Assembly: GCA_964419545.1 (NCBI GenBank)
Contig: CAYQQU010000027.1
Span: 1 to 64,000, forward strand
DNA length: 64,000 bases
DNA from: CAYQQU01 sp964419545
GTDB taxonomy: Bacteria; Bacteroidota; Bacteroidia; Chitinophagales; Saprospiraceae
Direction: 5' to 3'
Both the position numbers and the translations under genes were made by a program. The notes beneath the pieces are model-generated. The model worked only from the letters and a program-made list of their open reading frames with translations. It made no database searches and had not been told where the DNA came from. The stretch's first letter is position 1, and the number at the start of each line of letters is the position of its first letter. Below are positions 37,696 to 48,164 of this stretch, one piece after another.

Positions 37696-39246
37696 ATGGA
37701 AAATGTGAGAGTTCGCTTCGCCCCCAGCCCCACGGGCGCCCTGCACATCGGGGGCGTGCGCACGGCGCTGTACAACTACCTTTTTGCCCGCAAACACGGC
37801 GGGACCTTCATCCTCCGTATTGAGGATACGGACCAGACGCGCTACGTACCGGGTGCAGAGGGTTATATTCTGGAAGCGCTGCGCTGGCTGAACCTATCGC
37901 CCGACGAAGGGCCCGAGGCCGGAGGAGAATACGGTCCATACCGGCAATCGGAACGCAAAGCGCTGTATGAAAAATACGCCCGGCAGTTAGTGGAAAAAGG
38001 GCATGCTTACTACGCTTTCGACACGCCGGAAGCCTTGGATGCGGCCCGCGAACAAGCCAAAACAGACGGCAATCACAGCTGGAAATACGATGCCCAGGCC
38101 CGATCGTCGATGGAAAATAGTGTGGCTCTGCCCGCCGCGGAGGTGGAAAAGCGACTGGCCCGGGGCGACGATTACGTGATCCGCCTGCTGGCGCCCGTTG
38201 ATGAAACCATCTCTTTCGACGACCTCGTGCGCGGTCGCGTCGCCTTCCAAAGCAACGAGCTGGACGACAAAGTGATCCTGAAAGCGGATGGCATGCCGAC
38301 TTACCACCTGGCAAATGTCGTCGACGACCGTCTCATGGCCGTCAGCCACGTCATCCGCGGCGAGGAATGGTTATCCAGTACCGCCCATCACGTGCTGCTC
38401 TATCGCTTCCTGGGCTGGGAAGAACAAATGCCGGCTTTCGCCCACCTGCCGCTGATCCTGAAGCCCAGCGGCAAAGGCAAGCTCAGCAAGCGGGACGGCG
38501 CCAAACTGGGTATCCCCGTTTTCCCGCTTTCGTGGGAAGGCGAGACGGAAGGGGATGCTTTTATCGGCTTCCGCGAATTCGGCTTCGACCCCAAAGCGGT
38601 GCTCAACTTTCTGGCCTTCCTTGGCTGGAGCCCGGGTACCGAACAGGAAATGTTCTCCCTGGACGAGCTCGTCGAAGCCTTCTCAGTGGAAGGCATCGGC
38701 AAAGCCGGCGCGCGCTTCAATTTCGACAAAGCCAAATGGTTCAACCAGCAATACCTCATTGCGGCGGACGACGAAGATCTCGCGCGCGCCATTCGTCCTA
38801 TCATCGAATCACACGGGCACCGCCCGGAGCACGATTTCCTCGTCACTTTCTGCGGATTGATGAAAGAGCGGGTCGTTTTTTACACCGATTTTTGGGAAAA
38901 TGCCTACTACTTTTTCGAACCGGTGCGCGAATACGACGCCAAAACCATCCGTAAAAAATGGAAGGCGGAACGACGTCCCCTCTTCGATCAGCTGCGGGAG
39001 CGATTGAACCGGGCGGGCGATGACGTCTGGGCCGGCCCCGAACCGCTCAAATCGGAGGTCGAAGCTTTTATGGCCGAAAACGAACTCAAATTCGGCGACG
39101 TGCTGCCCGTGCTGCGCATCGCCCTTACGGGAACGACCAAAGGACCGGCTTTTTTCGAAATGATGGCCCTGCTGGGGCGGTCGGAAGTAGTGAAGCGCCT
39201 CGACCGGGCTTACCAGGCGTTTGAAAATATGGGAAAAGAACAATAA
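37696..39246 (+). CDS. gltX: Glutamyl-tRNA synthetase
   Basis: Class Ib aminoacyl-tRNA synthetase of 516 residues charging tRNA-Glu. The HIGH-type motif is HIGG (17-20) within RFAPSPTGALHIGGVRTALYNYLF. The KMSKS-type motif is KLSKRDGAK near 262. The C-terminal anticodon-binding part (about 330-516) is full length. A TTG at 37693 immediately precedes the ATG at 37696; the ATG is preferred. The tRNA specificity (Glu only, or Glu and Gln) cannot be read from these motifs. Confidence 0.97.
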   Translation: MENVRVRFAPSPTGALHIGGVRTALYNYLFARKHGGTFILRIEDTDQTRYVPGAEGYILEALRWLNLSPDEGPEAGGEYGPYRQSERKALYEKYARQLVEKGHAYYAFDTPEALDAAREQAKTDGNHSWKYDAQARSSMENSVALPAAEVEKRLARGDDYVIRLLAPVDETISFDDLVRGRVAFQSNELDDKVILKADGMPTYHLANVVDDRLMAVSHVIRGEEWLSSTAHHVLLYRFLGWEEQMPAFAHLPLILKPSGKGKLSKRDGAKLGIPVFPLSWEGETEGDAFIGFREFGFDPKAVLNFLAFLGWSPGTEQEMFSLDELVEAFSVEGIGKAGARFNFDKAKWFNQQYLIAADDEDLARAIRPIIESHGHRPEHDFLVTFCGLMKERVVFYTDFWENAYYFFEPVREYDAKTIRKKWKAERRPLFDQLRERLNRAGDDVWAGPEPLKSEVEAFMAENELKFGDVLPVLRIALTGTTKGPAFFEMMALLGRSEVVKRLDRAYQAFENMGKEQ

Positions 39247-39326
39247 TTTTAGGGTGATCCGGCCGGCAGCCCTCAGGAGTATTTGGCTTCCGGGCAGCCG
39301 TCCGCCAGATAAAAACGTTACCCTAT

Positions 39327-39518
39327 ATGCCCAAGAAGAAGGACAAAAAAGGAAAACCCGAAGTGCATGAGGACCTGGAAGGTTTCGAAATCCGGATCAA
39401 TGAATTCGGCGAGATCATTTCCAATCTCAACGTAGATAAGCTCAACGAGTTTCTGAACGAAAACGTAGAAGATAAAAAACTTCGCGACCGGCAGAAGCCG
39501 TCTGACGAGGAAGAATAA
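39327..39518 (+). CDS. Small conserved acidic/basic protein, unknown function
   Basis: A 63-residue cytoplasmic protein: a lysine-rich head (MPKKKDKKGK), a core EVHEDLEGFEIRINEFGEI followed by NVDKLNEFLNENVEDKKLRDR, and an acidic tail. I recall similar short proteins in other Bacteroidota, with the same NEFGEI core, so it is probably real. No function is known. It sits 80 bp after gltX and well before the adhesin locus. Confidence 0.7.
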   Translation: MPKKKDKKGKPEVHEDLEGFEIRINEFGEIISNLNVDKLNEFLNENVEDKKLRDRQKPSDEEE

Positions 39519-39887
39519 CGAGACCCTTTCCGGCCTGTTCCCCCAAATCACGATCGCATAAAAAGCGTATTGGCGCTTGGCCCTTGGTGTGGCCATAATT
39601 TGGTAATTTGCAGTAAAATTGTACTGCACTGCGGAGGTAGTAAAACCACTGGCGAAATGGCGCCGAAAGCTTTTTGAATTAGATTCATTTTCACCAAAAC
39701 CGATTAATCCCATGCACCTGCCACGAACCCAAGGGGGCCATGAATGCGCATGCCGGCGTAGCTTTACCCCCCCGTTGCCTGACACTTTCCCACAAAATGG
39801 TTCTTTACCAAAAAATCCGCGCGGGCTTTTTGCCCCCGGCGGCGTAAAAGCCGAGTATCGCATAGCAAATTCATAAAAGTTGCACCT
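39519..39887. other. 369-bp gap upstream of the giant adhesin
   Basis: A palindrome TGCAGT-N8-ACTGCA (39609-39628) preceded by TAATTTG-like boxes may be the promoter/operator region of the adhesin operon. The 85-codon frame at 39619-39876 lacks coding character and is not accepted. Confidence 0.4.
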
Positions 39888-42800
39888 ATGAAAAAACCAT
39901 TACCCCTCACTGTGCAGCCTCTGGTCTTGTTTGGGCTGGCTTTACTGCACAGCTTCGGGCTGGACGCGGCCGGGCTGCTTCCGGAAAATGCAACGCCTTT
40001 TGAGAAAGCGACTACGCAACTGGGGGATCCGCCTCAGTTTTCGAATGTCCCCGACGACGTCACCGTCTCCTGCGTCAGCGAAGTGCTGCCGGCGCCTGCG
40101 CTGATGGCGACGGACGACGACGACCCCGATTTTCCGATGATGATCCCGGCGGCGGACGATCCCGACCCCGCCACCATCGGTTGTGCCGGCGGCGTCATCA
40201 CCCGCAGCTGGACGGCCATGGATGATGAAGGCAATAGCACCACCGTCACCCAAACCATCACCATCGAGCCCGATTCCAGCCCGCCGGCCATACTCATCGA
40301 CGAACCGAGCGATACGCTCAACTGCGAAGAGTTTTCCCAGGCCGCCTGGGTAACCTGGCTCGACAGCAAGGAACTGACGCTGGCTACCCAGATCGACGAA
40401 TGCAATATCGACCGCATCGAAAATGACGCGCCGGCTACTTTCGATACTTATTGTGGTTCGATTACCGTGGTTTTCACCGTATTCGACGAGTGCGGCTTTT
40501 CTTCCGAATGGAACGCCACCCTGACGGTAGTCGATCTGCTTCCGCCCGTCTTGACAGGCGTACCGACCGAAAACGATACCATAAGCTGCGCCGAACCGGT
40601 GCCGCCCGCGCCTTTGGTGACCGCTACCGACAATTGTACCGTCGACCTGACCATCAACTTCAATGAAGCGACGGGGCAGGCCAACGACGGTAGTTGCTCG
40701 GAGTACGATTACGTGATCATTCGCTCCTGGTCGGTGGTCGACTCCTGCGGCAATCTGACGACCGCCATCCACCGCATCGTGGTCACCGATAATATGTCTC
40801 CGACCTTTACCCGTCCGCCCGATATTACCATCTCGTGTACGGACGACCCTTCCGATCTCAATCTGACCGGCGCCGTTACGGATGCCGCAGATAATTGCGA
40901 TCCCACCGTCGAAGTATCTTTTTCCGATACCCAGATCCCGAATCCGGGTTGCCCGCAGGGATACGCGATCCAGCGGGTGTGGCTGGCTGAAGACGCCTGC
41001 GGCAACGCCACCGGCAAATTGCAGCTGATCAACGTAGTGGACAACGAGGCGCCTTCCTTCAACGTACCCGGTGACCTGATGCTGCAGTGCGGCCAAAGCA
41101 CCGATCCGTCCTTTACCGGACAGCCGGATGCTTTGTTCGACAATTGCGATCCCGAGCCGGAAGTCTCTTTCTCGGATGTCGTCACCCAAGGCGCCTGCGT
41201 CAACGAGTTTTCGATCGAGCGCACCTGGGAGGTGAGGGACGCCTGCGGCAATTTCACAATGAAGACGCAATCCATTACCGTTTCCGATCAGTCGCCGCCT
41301 GCTTTTTCCGCTACCGCTAATGACCTGGACGTGGTTTGTTCGGGCGGCCAGGACATCGCGGCCATCTTTACCGATTGGTGGATGACCCGGGGCGGTGCGG
41401 CCGCGTCGGACGATTGCACCCTGGCCGCGGACCTCGTATGGACGATCCGCAATAGCGGCTCCGACGACCTCCCCACGCTGCCCCCGCCGGTATGTCCTTC
41501 CGAACCCGGAATCCTGCGATCACAGACCGTCGATTTTATCGTGGAGGACGAATGCGGGAACCGCGATACGACCACCGCTACTTTCCGGTTGCTGGATAGC
41601 GAAGCGCCGGTTTTAACCGAATGCCCCGCTGATCAGACTATCCCCGCCGATCCGGGCGTCTGTGAAGCCATCTTCACTTTGCAGCCGCCCGTCATCGTCG
41701 ACGCCTGCGGGTCGGGTACTACGCCGATCATTGCCGTCGATTCGGCGGCGGTAACTTCTTCGGCGCCGCCCGGCCAGCAGAGCAGCACCCCGGTAGACGC
41801 CGTAGCGCTTACCCTGCCCATTGCCCACCCGCTGCCGATAAATGCGGCGGGCGACGGGCTGCTCCGCGTACGCTTACTCAATGCCGATGCAGAGGGGGAA
41901 ACGGAATTTCTGAACATATTGGGCGAAGACGGCGCTTTGCTCGGCCGAACGGGGCGGGCGCCGGGCTCCTGCCTCAATTCGGATACGACGCTTGCCATAC
42001 CCGCTGCTTCCATCGCCGCCTGGTCGGCCGACGGGGCCATCACCATTCATCTGGAACCCAATATTCCGAACGGCCTGCCCGGTTCCTTTTCGGTTAACGC
42101 GATCTGCCCCGGCGGGACCAACGTCCAGGCTGAACTTTCTTTTACGGCCCTCGACTTTCTGGGGCTGCGTTACGCCTATCGCGTCGACGACGGGCCGCTG
42201 ACACCCGTGGATCCGGTAGGGCCGGTTGACGTGGTATTGGAACAGGGGCCTCATAGCATCGTTTACTACGCCTCCGATTGCGCGGGCAATATCGACAGCT
42301 GCGGCTACCAGGTGACCGTCGCGGATCAGGAGCCACCGGTGCTCGACTGCCCGGACGATCAGCTTCTGTCGTTGCCGCAAGCGGCCTGCACCATCGACGT
42401 AGCGCTGCCGTTCCCGGAAGGCGCCGCCGACAACTGCGGCGTCGGGAGTCTATTCGATCAAACCCGCCCTGCCGATACGGCCGATGCACGGCTGACCTTT
42501 GCTTTCGATCCCAACCTCAACCGCTACCAGGCCCAGGGGAAGACTTACGTCTTTAACGGCCTGACCGCCAATGCCGGCGGCGAGGTCATTCTCACGGTCT
42601 CCCTTTTGGGCGATTTCGATACCAACGGCGCCTTTTTCGAGGTCTACGGCGACGACGGCAACCTGATGGGCGTCACGCCGGTCGGGGTGGCGACCTGCAC
42701 CAGCGCCGGTCAGGCGACCTTTGCTATTCCACAACTGCTGTACAACGAATGGGCGGCCGACGGCAGCATCGCCATCACCCTTTTGCCCAATGAAATTGCC

Positions 42801-45800
42801 ATTCCCCCCGGCGTGCCCGGCGACGGCATCAATCCCTGTGACCCGGGCATGGTCACTTTTGACGGCGATACCGACGGCCTGAGTTACGCTTTTGTTCGGC
42901 TGGCCGGCCAGGCGCTGACGCCCGCCTACTACGCAGAAGGCGCCAGCCCCATTCCCCTGACGCCTTACCCGGTTTTAGGCGGAGCGCCGACGCACACTTT
43001 CGAGCCGGGCATTACTACCGTATTTTATCTGATCGACGACGCCGCCGGAAATGCCGATACCTGTTCCTATGATATTGAAGTGAGAGATGAAGAAGCGCCC
43101 GTCGCCCTCTGCCAGCCGACCACCATCTTCATCAACCCCGGTGGGACCGTGGACCCCGTGGTGCCGGCCGAGGTGATTGACAACAGCAGTTTTGACAACT
43201 GCGCGATCGACACGATGTACCTGGCGCCGGATACGTTCAACTGTATCGACGACGGCGGGCAGATCGTCGATGTTACGCTCTTCGTCGAAGACGCAGCGGG
43301 CAATTCGGCGACCTGCGAAACATTCGTGCGGGTGGAACTGGAGGAGCCCGAACCGACCAGCAACGCCGCCGACGGGCTGTGCGCCGGTGATACCCTTTGC
43401 CTGCAGGCCAATCCACCTCCCGCGCCGGGTGGTATCGTCTATACCTACCAATGGTCGGGGCCCGACGATTTTTCTTCCAATTCGCCCAACCCCTGCATTA
43501 CCAATATCACCACCGAAAATGCCGGGACCTACACGGTGACCATTACCGGTATTACCGGCTGTTCGGTGAGCGGCACGGTCTCGGTGCCCGTTTTGGGGTT
43601 GCCCGGTACGCCGGAAGTGATCACGGACGAGAACATTTGTATTGACGAAGATATCGAGCTGGTCTCTTCCGTCTCGCCGGCCGGCGATGACGTCTCCTAT
43701 CGCTGGTACCGCGGCGTGCCCGGCAACAGCGTTTTCCTGGCCGAAACGAGCGAGGCCGCTTATTCGATCCCCGGGCCGCACAACATTCCGATGGGCAGCA
43801 ACACCATCACCGTACGTTATTTTCTGGAAGTGCAGCGCGACGGTTGTTTTTCAGAGACCTCCCCGCCGGTGACCATCACCATCTCCCGTATCCCGGTCGC
43901 GGAAGTCAACCAACCGCAGGTAGTACTGTGTGAAGGTGAAGCTTTTGCCCCGGGAACGCCGGTGACGGGGCAGGGGATCACCTACCAGTGGACCGGCCCC
44001 GACGATTACAATGCCACCAGCCAGAACCCGCCCGTCGTTAATCCGGTGACCCCGGACAATGCCGGTCCTTATGTCCTGACCGTCCTGCGCAACGGCTGCC
44101 CTTCCGAGCCCGACACCACCCTGCTCACCGTTATTCCCAAGCCGCCTACGCCGCAGATCTTCAACAACGGTCCGGCATGTGTCGGGGAGGAAATATTGCT
44201 GTCGACCGACCTTACCGGGGCGACCAGCTACCAGTGGCGGTCTTCGGCTTCGCCCGATATCATTACCACGAGCACGAATACGCTGCTTCTGCCTGATCTT
44301 ACCCTCGGGGACGCCGCCTCCTGGGAAGTGCGCGTATTGCAGGCCGGCTGCCTTTCCGACTTCTCTGCTTCGACCAACATTATCATTTTTGCGCCGCCGC
44401 CGACGGTAGCGGGAGCTGCCGATGAGTCGGTATGCGAAGCGGACACCATACGGTTGCAGGCGATGCCCAATGTGCCGACCTACACTTACGAGTGGACCGG
44501 CCCGGAGGGCTTCTCCTCTTTGCTGCCCAATCCGGTGATCGGAAACAATGTCGACGAAGACCGCGAGGGCCATTACGTCCTGACCGTCACGACCGACGCC
44601 GGCTGTTCGCGCGCCGACAGCATCTACATCGATATCGTTCCCGGCGTTTCCATCCTGGGGCTCTCTAATGACGGGCAGGATTGCCTGCCCGGGCCGACGG
44701 ACGTACAGCTGGTATCCGCTGTTTTTCCGCCCGACGACGGGACTTACGAATACATCTGGACACCGCCCTCGCCGGCTACGATGGTGCAGCCCGACCCGGA
44801 GTGTCTGAACTGCGCCGTTATTCCCGACGCCACCGAAGCCGACAACGGTATCTACCGGCTGGTGGTTCGTACGGGCGACGGCTGTTCTTCCGAATTTGAC
44901 ACCACCCTGGTCGATATTTCACTCCCGCCTGCTACTCCCGGCGCGCCCCAGGTAAGCGACGCCACGCCCGCGCCGTTCTGCGAAGGCGAGCCCATCACGC
45001 TGACTACCGATCCGGTGCAAGCCGGCGAAGTGATTTACTACTGGCAGTTGCCGGATGGTGAGCTGGAGCCGACTACCATGGCTTCTCTGAATATCCTGAA
45101 CGCCAATGAAGTAGAAGACGAGGGCCTTTACTCCCTGCGGGTGTCTGTTGACGGCTGCCTGTCGGCGGAATCTCCGGAGATCAGCATCAACATCCGGCCG
45201 GTGCCCGATGTGACGCCTGCTACCAATGGACCGCTCTGCAGCGGCGATACCCTCTCGCTTTCCACGGCTATTGTGCCCGGCGCTACATACAGCTGGACCG
45301 GGCCCAACGGCTTCAGTTCTTCTTTGGCCAACCCCCGGATTCCTGGTGCGGATACCAGCCGGAGCGGCTATTATTTCATTCAGGCGGAACTCAACGGCTG
45401 CTTTTCCACGGTCGATTCCGTACAGGCCATGGTTAATCCCCGGCCGGCTACTCCGGCATTGAGCAATAACGGTCCGCTCTGCATCGATCAGGGCGCGGCT
45501 TTATTGGAACTGTCCGTCGCGCCGGGTTCCGCCACGCCCGGGGCTACCTATGCCTGGTATCTGCCATCGGGAGAACTGATCACCGAAATGTCGGGCCTGA
45601 CGCTGGCTTTTGGCGACTTTTCGGGCTTTGTCGACGGAGAATATCCGTTCTCCGTCCAGGGCATACTCGGCAATTGCACCACGGAACGAGTTACTACGCC
45701 GGTAGTGCTCAATACAATACCCGGCGAACCAGCCTTTGCCGGCGCCGATACGACGCTTTGTGAAGCAGACATGCTGCAGCTGACCGCTGCGGCTCCGGGG

Positions 45801-47048
45801 CTAGGGTCCGGCCTCTGGTCTTCGCCGCCCGGCAACCCGCCCGGGCTGGTATTGTCGGACCCCGGCGATCCCAATTCCGGCATCGAAGGATTGATCGGAG
45901 GGGAAACCTATACCCTCATCTGGACGCTCTCCAACGGAGCCTGCCAGAATTACGACCAGGATTCGGTGAACCTGAGCATCACGCCCGCCGAGATCCCGCG
46001 GGCCGGCGACGACAGGAAATGGTGCATCAACGAGGAAATCCGGTTGGAGGCCACCCCGACGTCTACCGGCGTCGGCATCTGGAGCCAGCCCTCAGAACAG
46101 GGCGGGCTGGGGGTTGACATCCTGGACCCCACCGACCCGAATACGCGCGTCACGGGCCTCGACCCCGACAATACCTACATCTTCACCTGGTCAATCGAAA
46201 GCGGCTGTGGAGCGGGGGAGGACGACGTGATCATCGTCATTTCCGACCCGACGCCCGACGCGGGCAGGGATACCATTGTCTGTAACGACGACGGCCTGGT
46301 GCGGCTCAATGCCGATGCGCCTACACTGGGTAGTTCGGGGCGCTGGAGCACCGATGATCCCAACGTGCTGATCGACAATCCCAACAGCCCCACTGCATTG
46401 GTGACCAACCTGACGCAGGGCGACAATATTTTCTTCTGGACCATTGACGACGGGCTCTGCGGGCAGCTTTCAGTAGACGAAGTGACCGTGACCCGCAAAG
46501 ACCGGCTGATCGCGCTGGATGACGAATTTACGGTGCCTTTCGGCGAACCGGTCACTTTGTCGCTGCTCGACAATGACCAATTTACGCCGGGCGTGACGAC
46601 CATCATCATTCTTACGCCGGACCACGGCGACCTGGAAGCGATCGAAACGGGAAGTTATATCTACCGGCCGGATATTTCCTTCGCCGGGGAGGATCAGTTC
46701 CGCTACGAATTGTGCAGCGAAGGCTGCGGCTGCGTACGCGCCGACGTCATCCTCAATGTCGGGCAGGATGCCGCGTGCGAAGTCCCCAATGTCATCACGC
46801 CCAATCAGGACGGCGTCAACGACGTTTTCGTCGTGCCTTGCTTGCTGAACGCCGACCAGTTTCCCCAAAGCCAGGTGAAAATTTTCAACCGCTGGGGCGA
46901 TCAGGTCTACGAGTCGGCCCAACCTTACACCAATGATTGGGACGGTACGTTCGACGGCGAAGACCTGCCCGTAGGCACCTACTTTTACATCATCGAATAC
47001 GGTGAAGAACGCGAAGCAGACACCGGATTTATCATGATCCAGCGATAG
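39888..47048 (+). CDS. Giant T9SS-secreted adhesin-like protein (HYR/Ig repeats, CHU_C end)
   Basis: A 2386-residue surface protein. After a signal segment (about 1-28), residues ~50-640 hold a series of ~75-residue HYR-type beta modules with the recurring pattern DxxPPxF...C...DNC...DxCGN. Two larger inserted modules follow (about 640-815 and 865-1065), each with DGxLxG and SIAxxL-like blocks. Residues ~1110-2170 are Ig/PKD-like repeats (patterns GPLCxGDTLxL and YxWTGPxGF). A cadherin-like module lies at ~2205-2290 (DNDQFTPG, AGEDQFRYELC). The last ~90 residues are the type B sorting domain (NVITPNQDGVNDVF, FNRWGDQVYES). T9SS delivers such proteins to the surface, as with SprB in Flavobacterium gliding. 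PorP/SprF follows at 30 bp. The ligand is unknown. Confidence 0.93.
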   Translation: MKKPLPLTVQPLVLFGLALLHSFGLDAAGLLPENATPFEKATTQLGDPPQFSNVPDDVTVSCVSEVLPAPALMATDDDDPDFPMMIPAADDPDPATIGCAGGVITRSWTAMDDEGNSTTVTQTITIEPDSSPPAILIDEPSDTLNCEEFSQAAWVTWLDSKELTLATQIDECNIDRIENDAPATFDTYCGSITVVFTVFDECGFSSEWNATLTVVDLLPPVLTGVPTENDTISCAEPVPPAPLVTATDNCTVDLTINFNEATGQANDGSCSEYDYVIIRSWSVVDSCGNLTTAIHRIVVTDNMSPTFTRPPDITISCTDDPSDLNLTGAVTDAADNCDPTVEVSFSDTQIPNPGCPQGYAIQRVWLAEDACGNATGKLQLINVVDNEAPSFNVPGDLMLQCGQSTDPSFTGQPDALFDNCDPEPEVSFSDVVTQGACVNEFSIERTWEVRDACGNFTMKTQSITVSDQSPPAFSATANDLDVVCSGGQDIAAIFTDWWMTRGGAAASDDCTLAADLVWTIRNSGSDDLPTLPPPVCPSEPGILRSQTVDFIVEDECGNRDTTTATFRLLDSEAPVLTECPADQTIPADPGVCEAIFTLQPPVIVDACGSGTTPIIAVDSAAVTSSAPPGQQSSTPVDAVALTLPIAHPLPINAAGDGLLRVRLLNADAEGETEFLNILGEDGALLGRTGRAPGSCLNSDTTLAIPAASIAAWSADGAITIHLEPNIPNGLPGSFSVNAICPGGTNVQAELSFTALDFLGLRYAYRVDDGPLTPVDPVGPVDVVLEQGPHSIVYYASDCAGNIDSCGYQVTVADQEPPVLDCPDDQLLSLPQAACTIDVALPFPEGAADNCGVGSLFDQTRPADTADARLTFAFDPNLNRYQAQGKTYVFNGLTANAGGEVILTVSLLGDFDTNGAFFEVYGDDGNLMGVTPVGVATCTSAGQATFAIPQLLYNEWAADGSIAITLLPNEIAIPPGVPGDGINPCDPGMVTFDGDTDGLSYAFVRLAGQALTPAYYAEGASPIPLTPYPVLGGAPTHTFEPGITTVFYLIDDAAGNADTCSYDIEVRDEEAPVALCQPTTIFINPGGTVDPVVPAEVIDNSSFDNCAIDTMYLAPDTFNCIDDGGQIVDVTLFVEDAAGNSATCETFVRVELEEPEPTSNAADGLCAGDTLCLQANPPPAPGGIVYTYQWSGPDDFSSNSPNPCITNITTENAGTYTVTITGITGCSVSGTVSVPVLGLPGTPEVITDENICIDEDIELVSSVSPAGDDVSYRWYRGVPGNSVFLAETSEAAYSIPGPHNIPMGSNTITVRYFLEVQRDGCFSETSPPVTITISRIPVAEVNQPQVVLCEGEAFAPGTPVTGQGITYQWTGPDDYNATSQNPPVVNPVTPDNAGPYVLTVLRNGCPSEPDTTLLTVIPKPPTPQIFNNGPACVGEEILLSTDLTGATSYQWRSSASPDIITTSTNTLLLPDLTLGDAASWEVRVLQAGCLSDFSASTNIIIFAPPPTVAGAADESVCEADTIRLQAMPNVPTYTYEWTGPEGFSSLLPNPVIGNNVDEDREGHYVLTVTTDAGCSRADSIYIDIVPGVSILGLSNDGQDCLPGPTDVQLVSAVFPPDDGTYEYIWTPPSPATMVQPDPECLNCAVIPDATEADNGIYRLVVRTGDGCSSEFDTTLVDISLPPATPGAPQVSDATPAPFCEGEPITLTTDPVQAGEVIYYWQLPDGELEPTTMASLNILNANEVEDEGLYSLRVSVDGCLSAESPEISINIRPVPDVTPATNGPLCSGDTLSLSTAIVPGATYSWTGPNGFSSSLANPRIPGADTSRSGYYFIQAELNGCFSTVDSVQAMVNPRPATPALSNNGPLCIDQGAALLELSVAPGSATPGATYAWYLPSGELITEMSGLTLAFGDFSGFVDGEYPFSVQGILGNCTTERVTTPVVLNTIPGEPAFAGADTTLCEADMLQLTAAAPGLGSGLWSSPPGNPPGLVLSDPGDPNSGIEGLIGGETYTLIWTLSNGACQNYDQDSVNLSITPAEIPRAGDDRKWCINEEIRLEATPTSTGVGIWSQPSEQGGLGVDILDPTDPNTRVTGLDPDNTYIFTWSIESGCGAGEDDVIIVISDPTPDAGRDTIVCNDDGLVRLNADAPTLGSSGRWSTDDPNVLIDNPNSPTALVTNLTQGDNIFFWTIDDGLCGQLSVDEVTVTRKDRLIALDDEFTVPFGEPVTLSLLDNDQFTPGVTTIIILTPDHGDLEAIETGSYIYRPDISFAGEDQFRYELCSEGCGCVRADVILNVGQDAACEVPNVITPNQDGVNDVFVVPCLLNADQFPQSQVKIFNRWGDQVYESAQPYTNDWDGTFDGEDLPVGTYFYIIEYGEEREADTGFIMIQR

Positions 47049-47077
47049 CTGATCGGAAAAAACACAATTCCCAAACC

Positions 47078-48034
47078 ATGCAGAAATTTTGCCTACTCAT
47101 AGCCGGCCTCTTCATCAGCAGCCTGATCTGCGCCCAGCAGGAAGAGCAATTTACTCAGTTTATGTTCTACAAGCAGGGGTTCAACCCGGGCTTTGCAGGC
47201 AGTGAAGCCGGCACCGCCATCTCGGGGCTGTACCGCAGCCAGTGGGTCGGCCTGGAAGGCGCCCCCGAAACCCAATTGCTGACCTTCAGCTCCCGCGTAG
47301 CGAACCGCATCGGTATCGGTGCGAACGTGCTGCGGCAAACCATCGGGATTACCAGCTATTATACCTTCGACGGGGTCTATTCCTACAAGATCACGCCCCT
47401 CGGTAAAGGTGAGCTGTATGCCGGCATCCAGGGCTCGATGCGCCTGTTGCGGGTAGACTACAACCAGCTGAAGGGGACCCAGCCCATAACCATCGATCAG
47501 GCCATACCGGCAGGCATACAAAGTAAAATTGTTCCCAACGCCGGATTCGGGCTGTACTACGCCGGGCAGCATTTCTACGCCGGGTTGTCGGCGCCCCGGC
47601 TCATCAATAACAACATCGACCTGGCGGATTCAGGGGACATCATCTCTCTGGAAAGCCGGCATTTGTTCTTTATGCTCGGATATTACTGGTCGATCGGAGA
47701 AGCGGTGCTGATCCCTCAGGGCCTCGCCAAATACGTGGCCGGAGCGCCCGTCGATCTGGATGTCAACGTCACCCTGAAATTCAAATCCCGGTTCTCGATA
47801 GGCGCTTCCTATCGCCTGGGCGGCAATTTGCCCGAGTCGACCGGTGAGTCGGCCTCGCTGATGGTCGGCATTCCCCTGGGCAAGTCGATGTTGCTCGGTC
47901 TTGCCTACGAAGCCACGCTCACGGATTTGCGGACGTACAATTCCGGTTCTATGGAAGGCGTTATTCGTTATATATTCGGCGGCGGGGAAGATGTGTCGGG
48001 CGGCCCGGAGCTCGAAGACCCCATTTTTTTCTAG
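47078..48034 (+). CDS. PorP/SprF family T9SS membrane protein
   Basis: A 318-residue outer-membrane barrel of the PorP/SprF family, with a signal peptide ending SLICAQ. The mature start QEEQFTQFMFYKQGFNPGFAGSEAG is the family hallmark, followed by the LYRSQWVGLEGAP segment and alternating beta strands. In F. johnsoniae SprF is needed for secretion and surface attachment of the type B substrate SprB. Here the gene directly follows a type B giant adhesin, so I infer that it serves that substrate. Spacing of 30 bp to the adhesin indicates one operon. Confidence 0.94.
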   Translation: MQKFCLLIAGLFISSLICAQQEEQFTQFMFYKQGFNPGFAGSEAGTAISGLYRSQWVGLEGAPETQLLTFSSRVANRIGIGANVLRQTIGITSYYTFDGVYSYKITPLGKGELYAGIQGSMRLLRVDYNQLKGTQPITIDQAIPAGIQSKIVPNAGFGLYYAGQHFYAGLSAPRLINNNIDLADSGDIISLESRHLFFMLGYYWSIGEAVLIPQGLAKYVAGAPVDLDVNVTLKFKSRFSIGASYRLGGNLPESTGESASLMVGIPLGKSMLLGLAYEATLTDLRTYNSGSMEGVIRYIFGGGEDVSGGPELEDPIFF

Positions 48035-48164
48035 TCCGTTCGGAATGTTTTTTTCCCGGCGATGGAATACCGGCCGGAGGGAGCTGGAAAAAAAATAATA
48101 CCCGAAAGGCCGTTTGAGTAAAACACAATACCTCAATGGCCGTAAACATATAAAAACGGCAGCT

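Noticed and set aside
39619..39876. 85-codon open frame before the giant adhesin
   Set aside because: No signal peptide, no motif and unusual composition; more likely promoter/leader DNA.
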